Shown piece after piece: positions 58,282-64,000 of a stretch of 64,000 bases of DNA. Source of the DNA: Mycobacterium sp. 155. GTDB lineage: Bacteria; Actinomycetota; Actinomycetes; Mycobacteriales; Mycobacteriaceae. The stretch is from positions 2,499,020 to 2,563,019 of the forward strand of contig NZ_KB892705.1 in NCBI RefSeq assembly GCF_000373905.1. The letters are read 5' to 3'. Position 1 is the first letter of the stretch. Each line of letters opens with the position of its first letter. The notes beneath the pieces were generated by a model. It was not told the DNA's origin. It did no database searches and worked only from the letters and a program-made list of their open reading frames with translations. The position numbers were made by a program, and so were the translations under genes.

Positions 58282-59583
58282 TCAACCGGCGCCGAGCGTA
58301 AAGCGGACGATCTTGCCGTCCTCGAACCGTGCTCCCGCCTGCCCGTCTGCGCATTCGCCGGCATCTCCGCCGGAGAACCGAACCCGCCAGCGCACTTCGT
58401 CGCCGGCGAACTGGCGCCTCGTCATGTCGACTTCGATCTCCCTGGCCAGCTGCTCGGTGATGAAGCCGTGCAGTCCGTCCTTGTCGCCGTGCAACGATGC
58501 GATGGAGAAGGGGTCAGTAGAAATCAGTTTGCAATCGTCGGCGAAAAACTTGAACACCCCGTCGGCGTCTTTGCTCCGCCAGGCCCGCTCGAAGTCCAGC
58601 GCTGTGACGAAATCGTCCGCGGTGGCTGCACCGTCGTCGATCAGGCCGCGAAGGAATGCCGGATCGCGATTCATCTTCGACACAGTTCCCAACCGGCGGG
58701 ACTTCTCTGACCGCGACTTTTCGATGATTCGTACGGCGATCGGTCGGTACTGCGCGCTACGCAACACCCCTGCTTCTAGCATCTGGCCGATCTTCTCGAT
58801 GAAGTGCAACTCCTGATAGAGCGACAGATTGCCGGCCAGCTCGTTGCGTCGGTCGGCGATCTCGTTGACGGTCGTCGGTTCGGTGGAGCGGGATTGGGCG
58901 TTGATCTGGATCACCCAGATCTCGTCGGGCTTGGCGGGGAGCAGGTCGCGGATCGGCGGATTCTGGGAGAACAACCCGTCCCAGTACAGGCTGTCGCCGA
59001 CCGGAACCGACCGGAACAGGTTCGGGAGCGCCGACGACGCCATCACCGCTTCCGCGGTGATTTCACCCTTACGGCTGTTGAACGCCTTGAAAACCCCCGA
59101 CAGGACGTCAACTGCGCCGAGCACGAGCATGGGCCGCTCGGATTCCGGGTCGTCACCGTCAGGGTGATTGAGGCGATCGAAGTCGACCCACGTCTCGAGC
59201 ATGTCGCGCATCTGCTTCAGGCCCAAATCCGACGCCGGGTTCATGTATGGGCTGATCTGTGGCGTCGCGACGTAATTCGCTGCGTATCCGGCCCACACCG
59301 TCCACCAGTTCATGATCCACTCGGCCGGTGACGACGTCGCGTTGTCGGCCCAGAAGCCTTCGAGGAGTTCGACGGCCTTCTGCGGCTGGCTGTCCACCAG
59401 TGCCGTCCAGCTCAGCAGGGCGCAGATCGCCCCACCCGAGGTGCCGCTCAAGCCGACGATCTTGTACTTATCGGTGACGTCGGGTTCGAGGAGTCGGCCG
59501 AGCACCCCGGCAGTGAAGGCGGTATGGCTACCCCCGCCCTGGCAGGCGATCGCCACCCGGATCGGTTGGGCTTCTTCAGTCAC
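58282..59583 (-). CDS. Patatin-like phospholipase with NTF2-like tail
   Basis: 433 residues. Patatin domain (about 8-300): oxyanion loop ACQGGGSHTAFTAGVLGRLL, nucleophile GLSGTSGGAICALLSW (Ser in GTSGG near 48), catalytic Asp in SLYWDGLFSQNPP near 200. The last 110 residues (FVTALDFERAWRSKDADGVF onward) look like a SnoaL/NTF2-type domain, an unusual addition. Start GTG 59583 is decided by GAGGAGC upstream. No signal peptide. Probably a lipid acyl hydrolase; substrate unknown. The 162-base gap to tmk and the 236-base gap to sigC show nothing recognisable. Confidence 0.87.
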   Translation of the reverse strand: MTEEAQPIRVAIACQGGGSHTAFTAGVLGRLLEPDVTDKYKIVGLSGTSGGAICALLSWTALVDSQPQKAVELLEGFWADNATSSPAEWIMNWWTVWAGYAANYVATPQISPYMNPASDLGLKQMRDMLETWVDFDRLNHPDGDDPESERPMLVLGAVDVLSGVFKAFNSRKGEITAEAVMASSALPNLFRSVPVGDSLYWDGLFSQNPPIRDLLPAKPDEIWVIQINAQSRSTEPTTVNEIADRRNELAGNLSLYQELHFIEKIGQMLEAGVLRSAQYRPIAVRIIEKSRSEKSRRLGTVSKMNRDPAFLRGLIDDGAATADDFVTALDFERAWRSKDADGVFKFFADDCKLISTDPFSIASLHGDKDGLHGFITEQLAREIEVDMTRRQFAGDEVRWRVRFSGGDAGECADGQAGARFEDGKIVRFTLGAG

Positions 59584-59819
59584 CGGTGCTCCTCGCTCAT
59601 CGACATCGTTCGCTCGGTCCTGAGCGGCGTGGATCATGCCACGCCCCGTCGACCACCGGCAACGCCACCGACCAGCGGGACAACTATACCCAGCGCGCGG
59701 ACGTTGAGTCTCTTTGCGGGACACCGTGGGGTGTGCGACAGAGTTGAAGGTAGGTCGATCGGGCTTTGCACCGACTACGAAGTCTTTTGGTCTCCCGAAG
59801 GCGCCGGCGACGAGGATGT

Positions 59820-60371
59820 CTAGCCGGCGCGGTCGTCGGCGTTCGCAGCACGCATCAGATCGTCGCGGGCGCGCGCCACCCGAGACCGGATGGTGCCGAC
59901 CGGACACCCGCACACCTCGGCGGCTTCGGTGTAGGACATGCCGATCACCTGGGTCAGGAGCAACGCTTCGCGCCGGTCGGCATCCAGGCCGGCCAGCAGC
60001 ATCCGAATCTCGACCATGTTCTCGATCTGGGTACCGCGCCCGCCCGCACCCGTGACCTCGTCGAGATCCACCACATGCACGGTGCGCGGCCGGCTGGTGT
60101 TGTAGCGAATCTGGTCCACCACCACCCGCCGGGCAATCGACAGCAGCCAGGTGCGGGCACTGGACCGACCGGTGAACCGCGGCAGCGAGCGGATCGCCCG
60201 CAGGAATGTCTCCTGGGTCAGGTCGTCGGCGCTGCCGGGGTCGGCGAGGTAGGCAACCGTGCGCCAGACGTCGCGTTGGGTGGCCTCGATGAACTGCGAC
60301 AGTGCGGCCTGGTCACCCCGGCCCGCGGATTTGGCGAGGTGGGTAATTTGGTCGTCGTCACCTGTCGCCAC
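59820..60371 (-). CDS. sigC: ECF sigma factor, SigC-like
   Basis: 183 residues closely resembling M. tuberculosis SigC. Region 2: TQRDVWRTVAYLADPGSADD, LTQETFLRAIRSLPRFTGRS; region 4: REALLLTQVIGMSYTEAAEV, CGCPVGTIRSRVARARDDL. The CGCPVGTIRSR recognition helix is the same as in SigC. No anti-sigma gene adjacent, as for SigC. Divergent from the copper ATPase gene, 96 bases between starts. SigC is linked to copper uptake genes in M. tuberculosis but lies elsewhere (Rv2069). I did not find a convincing SigC promoter in the gap. Confidence 0.87.
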   Translation of the reverse strand: MATGDDDQITHLAKSAGRGDQAALSQFIEATQRDVWRTVAYLADPGSADDLTQETFLRAIRSLPRFTGRSSARTWLLSIARRVVVDQIRYNTSRPRTVHVVDLDEVTGAGGRGTQIENMVEIRMLLAGLDADRREALLLTQVIGMSYTEAAEVCGCPVGTIRSRVARARDDLMRAANADDRAG

Positions 60372-60467
60372 GGCTAGTCAGCGTAGGTCATCGCGCCCGG
60401 GAACTTTCCGACGCGTCGCACCGACCATTAGGCGCATAGGCCGCATGGGCAAGGAGGAAGCAACACG

Positions 60468-62699
60468 ATGTCGAGTTCGGCGCCGGTGCGCGACGATACG
60501 GTGAGCACCCAGCGGGTCCAACTGGACGTCACCGGCATGTCCTGCGCCGCGTGTGCCAACCGGGTGGAAAAGGCGCTGAACAAGGTCCCCGGGGTGCGGG
60601 CCTCGGTCAACTTCGCCACCCGCGTCGCGACCATCGACACCGATGAGCAGACCGGCGCGCAGGAACTCTGCGAGGTCGTGCAGCGGACCGGGTATGAGGC
60701 CACACCCCGGCAGGCCGGCGTCGACGACGATGGAGATCCCGACGCCGATCACGCGCGTCATCTGCTTATCCGGTTGGCTGTCGCGGCGGTACTGTTCGTG
60801 CCGCTCGCCGACCTGTCGGTGATGTTCGCCGTGGTGCCGAGCACGCGCTTCACCGGCTGGGCCTGGGTGCTCACCGCGCTGGCACTGCCGGTGGTGACCT
60901 GGGCGGCGTGGCCGTTCCACCGGGTGGCACTGCGCAATGCCCGGCATCGCAGCGCTTCGATGGAAACGCTCATCTCGGTCGGCATCACCGCGGCCACTAT
61001 CTGGTCGCTCTACACGCTGTTCAGCACCCACCACAGCACCGACCGGCGCGGCATCTGGCAGGCGCTGCTGGGCAGCGATGCCATCTACTTCGAGGTGGCT
61101 GCCGGGGTCACGGTGTTCGTGCTGGCCGGCCGGTACTTCGAGGCCCGCGCCAAGTCGAAGGCGGGCGGGGCGCTGCGGGCGCTCGCGGCGCTGTCCGCCA
61201 GGGATGTCACGGTGCTGCACGCCGACGGCTCGGAGATGCTCATCCCGGCCGACGAACTCAAAGAGCAGCAGCGCTTCGTGGTGCGCCCGGGGCAGACCAT
61301 CGCCGCCGACGGTCTGGTGATCGAGGGCTCCGCGGCCGTCGACATGAGCGCCATGACCGGCGAGGCCAAACCGGTGTGGGCCGATCCAGGTTCCAACGTC
61401 GTCGGCGGCACCGTGGTGCTCGACGGCCGACTGATCGTCGAGGCCGCGGCGGTCGGCGCCGACACCAGGTTCGCCGGCATGGTTCGCCTCGTCGAGGAAG
61501 CCCAGACACAGAAGGCCAACGCGCAACGCCTCGCCGACCGTGTCGCGTCGGTGTTCGTGCCCACGGTATTCGTGCTGTCGGCGCTGACGGCCAGTGCGTG
61601 GCTGCTCGCCGGCAGTGGAGGGGACCGGGCATTCTCGGCGGCGCTCGCGGTGCTGGTCATCGCATGCCCGTGCGCGCTCGGTCTGGCCACGCCGACGGCC
61701 ATGATGGTCGCGTCCGGCCGCGGCGCCCAGCTCGGCATCTTCCTCAAGGGCCATCAGTCGCTGGAGGCCACCCGCGCCGTGGACACCGTGGTCTTCGACA
61801 AGACCGGCACCCTGACGACGGGCCGGTTGAGCGTCACCACGGTGGTCGCGGTGCCGGGGTGGCGTCCCGAGGATGTGCTGGCCCTGGCGGCGACCGTGGA
61901 ATCGGCATCCGAACACGCCGTGGGGCTGGCCATCGCGACCGCCGGTGGCCGCGGCGAGCCCGTGGAGGATTTCCGCGCGGTTGCCGGCCGCGGTGTCAGC
62001 GGCAACGTAGCCGGCCGGGCCGTGCGGGTGGGTAAACCGTCGTGGATCGCCCCGCAATGCGATTCACCGACCCTGACCACGGGGCGTCACAACGGTGAAT
62101 CACGCGGTGACACTGTAGTTTTCGTCGAGGTCGACGGCGAGCCGTGCGGAGTCATCGCGGTGTCCGACGCCGTCAAGGACTCAGCCGCGGACGCCGTCGC
62201 CGCACTGCACCAGCGGGGACTGCGCACGGTCCTGCTGACCGGCGACAACCCGGCGGCGGCCGCCGCGGTCGCCGCGCGCGTGGGCATAGACGAGGTGATC
62301 GCCGACGTCCTGCCCGAGGGCAAGGTCGACGTCATCGAGCAATTGCGCGACCGTGGCCGCGTCGTGGCGATGGTCGGCGACGGCATCAACGACGGACCGG
62401 CGCTGGCCTGCGCCGATCTCGGCATGGCGATCGGCCGCGGTACCGACGTCGCGATCGGCGCTGCCGACATCATTCTGGTCCGCGACAATCTCGACGTCGT
62501 CCCGCTCGCGCTGGATCTGGCCGCCGCCACCATGCGCACGATCAGGGTCAACATGGTGTGGGCGTTCGGTTACAACGTGGCCGCCATCCCGATCGCCGCG
62601 GCCGGCCTGCTCAATCCGCTGATCGCGGGTGCGGCGATGGCGTTCTCGTCGTTCTTCGTCGTGTCGAACAGCTTGCGGCTGCGCAACTTCGGTCGATAG
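60468..62699 (+). CDS. ctpB: Cu(I)-type P1B ATPase (CtpB/CtpA-like)
   Basis: 743-residue copper-translocating ATPase. HMA domain with [20 protein letters not shown] (near 24-40); TGEAKPVW; transport site [12 protein letters not shown] (near 400); phosphorylation site [11 protein letters not shown] near 445; hinge [10 protein letters not shown] near 635; last helices with [12 protein letters not shown] and [12 protein letters not shown], fitting Cu+ selectivity. The nucleotide-binding SEHP motif is SEHAVG, with the Pro lost. Strong ribosome site AAGGAGGA. Convergent with the ctaG gene. Confidence 0.92.
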   Translation: MSSSAPVRDDTVSTQRVQLDVTGMSCAACANRVEKALNKVPGVRASVNFATRVATIDTDEQTGAQELCEVVQRTGYEATPRQAGVDDDGDPDADHARHLLIRLAVAAVLFVPLADLSVMFAVVPSTRFTGWAWVLTALALPVVTWAAWPFHRVALRNARHRSASMETLISVGITAATIWSLYTLFSTHHSTDRRGIWQALLGSDAIYFEVAAGVTVFVLAGRYFEARAKSKAGGALRALAALSARDVTVLHADGSEMLIPADELKEQQRFVVRPGQTIAADGLVIEGSAAVDMSAMTGEAKPVWADPGSNVVGGTVVLDGRLIVEAAAVGADTRFAGMVRLVEEAQTQKANAQRLADRVASVFVPTVFVLSALTASAWLLAGSGGDRAFSAALAVLVIACPCALGLATPTAMMVASGRGAQLGIFLKGHQSLEATRAVDTVVFDKTGTLTTGRLSVTTVVAVPGWRPEDVLALAATVESASEHAVGLAIATAGGRGEPVEDFRAVAGRGVSGNVAGRAVRVGKPSWIAPQCDSPTLTTGRHNGESRGDTVVFVEVDGEPCGVIAVSDAVKDSAADAVAALHQRGLRTVLLTGDNPAAAAAVAARVGIDEVIADVLPEGKVDVIEQLRDRGRVVAMVGDGINDGPALACADLGMAIGRGTDVAIGAADIILVRDNLDVVPLALDLAAATMRTIRVNMVWAFGYNVAAIPIAAAGLLNPLIAGAAMAFSSFFVVSNSLRLRNFGR

Positions 62700-62762
62700 C
62701 AGGCGGTGCGTCCGCCGAGCCGACCAGCAATCGGCTACTGCCGCCGCGAGCACCACACGCGC

Positions 62763-64000
62763 TCAGTGCCGGTCGCGGGACAGTTCCCTCAGCATGGCGT
62801 TGTAGGCGTCGAGCTCGTCGTCGGCATAGGAGGAGTCGGCGTGGCGGTCGGATCGCGACGCCGCGCGACGGTCTTGACGCGCCCACTGGGCCACCAGCGC
62901 GATGACGACGATGATGACCGGAAGTTCGCTTGAGCCCCAGGCGATTGCGCCGCCGAGGTGCTGGTCGTCCTCGATGCTGGCCAGCCACGGCAGCGCCACG
63001 CTGCGGTAGAACGGTCCGCCCATCACCGAGGTCATCGTCATGGTCGCGATGCCGAAGAAGGCGTGAAAAGGCATGACCGCGAACAGCAGTCCGAGGCGGC
63101 CCAGGAACGGCAGCTTCCGCGGTCCGGGGTCGATACCGATGATGCCCCAATAGAAGAGATATCCGACGAGCAGGAAGTGCAGGCTCATCAGCTCGTGGCC
63201 CCAGTGGTACCGCGCCAGGGTGTTGAAGATCGGCGTGAAGTACACGATGTACAGCGACGCGACGAACAGGATGAACGCGATCATCGGGTTCGCCAGGAAC
63301 GCCGTGACTTTGGAGTGCACCAGCCACAGCAGCCATTCCCGGGGTCCCGGCGGCCGACTGTCACCGGCGGCGGGTAGCGCACGCAGCGCCAGGGTCACCG
63401 GACCGCCCAGGACGAGCAGCACGGGGATGAACATGTTGAGGGTCATGTGTTCGGCCATGTGCACGCTGAACATCGCCGACCCGTACGCCCGCACCCCGGA
63501 ACTGACGGTGAAGACCAGCACGGCGCATCCGGCCAACCACGCCGCGAGCCGGCCGGCGGGCCAATCGTCGCCGCGACGGCGCAGCCTCAGGTATCCGGCA
63601 AGGTACAGCCCGGCCAGGACAATGGTGCCCACACCGATGAAGGTGTCGAACCGCCACACGGTCAGCAGCGTCAGCACGCTTGGCGGATCGGGCAGTTGAT
63701 ACCCCAGGAAGACGTCCCAGGCGGTGAAGCGGTGCGCCAGCAGACGCGGCGCGGGTTGGGTGGCCATCACGGCGAGCAGTGCCAGCACCGCGATCAGGGC
63801 CACCGCGTCGATCGCGGCCTTCCCGCGGTACGGCGATTTGTCGCGACGCCACACGGTGATGACGTCACCCAGCCATACGGCGAGCAGGACGGTACCGGCG
63901 ACGAGTCCGACCCGCCCGTAACCGGTGTGCAGCAGGCCGGATCCAGCGAGCAGGGCCAGCAGGATCGCGCCGTAACCGAACGCGACGGCACCGCTGAGGG
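62763..64000 (-). CDS. CtaG-type cytochrome oxidase assembly membrane protein (Rv0102 homologue), partial
   Basis: The last 412 codons of a multi-pass membrane protein; the frame is open to the window edge, so the 5' part (likely a CopD-type copper domain, as in Rv0102) is missing. A GTG at 63852-63854 could be mistaken for the start, but the preceding residues form a clean membrane helix ([19 protein letters not shown]). Nine or so helices; [11 protein letters not shown] and MPFHAFFGI carry the His residues of the CtaG copper-delivery domain. Supplies copper to terminal oxidase in the family. Ends [10 protein letters not shown]. Confidence 0.88.
   Translation of the reverse strand, partial: LSGAVAFGYGAILLALLAGSGLLHTGYGRVGLVAGTVLLAVWLGDVITVWRRDKSPYRGKAAIDAVALIAVLALLAVMATQPAPRLLAHRFTAWDVFLGYQLPDPPSVLTLLTVWRFDTFIGVGTIVLAGLYLAGYLRLRRRGDDWPAGRLAAWLAGCAVLVFTVSSGVRAYGSAMFSVHMAEHMTLNMFIPVLLVLGGPVTLALRALPAAGDSRPPGPREWLLWLVHSKVTAFLANPMIAFILFVASLYIVYFTPIFNTLARYHWGHELMSLHFLLVGYLFYWGIIGIDPGPRKLPFLGRLGLLFAVMPFHAFFGIATMTMTSVMGGPFYRSVALPWLASIEDDQHLGGAIAWGSSELPVIIVVIALVAQWARQDRRAASRSDRHADSSYADDELDAYNAMLRELSRDRH

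Noticed and set aside
60372..60467. SigC-type promoter in the sigC-ctpB gap
   Set aside because: A CGTCGC at 60414 fits the -10 idea but no matching -35 lies at a proper distance.
60378..62057. 559-codon minus-strand frame opposite the copper ATPase
   Set aside because: Antisense shadow rich in Arg, Gly and His with no homologous motif.
63852..63854. GTG as start of the CtaG-type gene
   Set aside because: Upstream codons encode a continuous membrane helix to the window edge, so the gene is truncated rather than starting here.

Overview
The window is chromosomal DNA from a high-GC actinobacterium, almost certainly a fast-growing Mycobacterium (Mycolicibacterium type). The evidence is gene content and order. 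From about 1.4 kb to 58 kb it follows the M. tuberculosis block Rv3201c-Rv3247c: adnB-adnA, lipV, an alkyltransferase-like gene, moeZ, rhlE, entC, whiB1, pdtaS, sigH-rshA, aroA, rsgA, desA3 and its reductase, ppk2, secA1, hpf, lpqB-mtrB-mtrA, tmk. Gene names rest on recalled family and synteny knowledge; no search was run. I see no rRNA, tRNA, insertion sequence, prophage or CRISPR.

Layout. 0-1.5 kb: end of a DoxX-like gene, a VIT-type transporter and a small membrane protein. 1.5-8 kb: the AdnAB recombination motor-nuclease, preceded by a four-copy 35-bp tandem repeat. 8-19 kb: LipV esterase, ATL protein, a kinase-like protein, MoeZ, a secreted metzincin-like protein, TetR, an MmpS-like protein, a ferritin-like protein, RhlE, a membrane-anchored propeller, a PP2C phosphatase and a ParA-like ATPase. 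19-28 kb: histidine phosphatase, isochorismate synthase, GNAT, then a pair not expected from synteny (E. coli-type ilvD and a divergent XRE/MmyB-like regulator), aroQ, a VanY-like peptidase, a lipid kinase and whiB1 with two CRP-like palindromes. 28-39 kb: PdtaS, a biotinyl protein, the 30-residue ribosomal protein bL37, RshA-SigH, YbaK, YchJ, two oxidoreductases, a methyltransferase-SRAP pair, AroA and RsgA. 39-45 kb: acyl-CoA desaturase and its reductase, each preceded by a pair of TACG-N4-CGTA palindromes, then PPK2 and a wax ester synthase/DGAT homologue. 45-58 kb: SecA1, HPF, ComF, LpqB, MtrB, MtrA, a large kinase-ATPase-LuxR fusion and Tmk. 58-64 kb: a patatin-like protein and a copper-linked group (SigC-like sigma factor, Cu(I) P-type ATPase, CtaG-type protein running off the window).

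Functional units: DNA end processing and damage tolerance (AdnAB, ATL, SRAP); disulfide-stress sigma control (SigH/RshA); envelope signalling (MtrAB-LpqB); fatty-acid desaturation under a shared putative operator; copper handling (SigC-CtpB-CtaG). Most of the window is conserved mycobacterial core. The best leads for new biology are the promoter-like tandem repeat before adnA, the paired desaturase operators, the kinase-LuxR fusion beside mtrA, and the sigC-ctpB-ctaG linkage.
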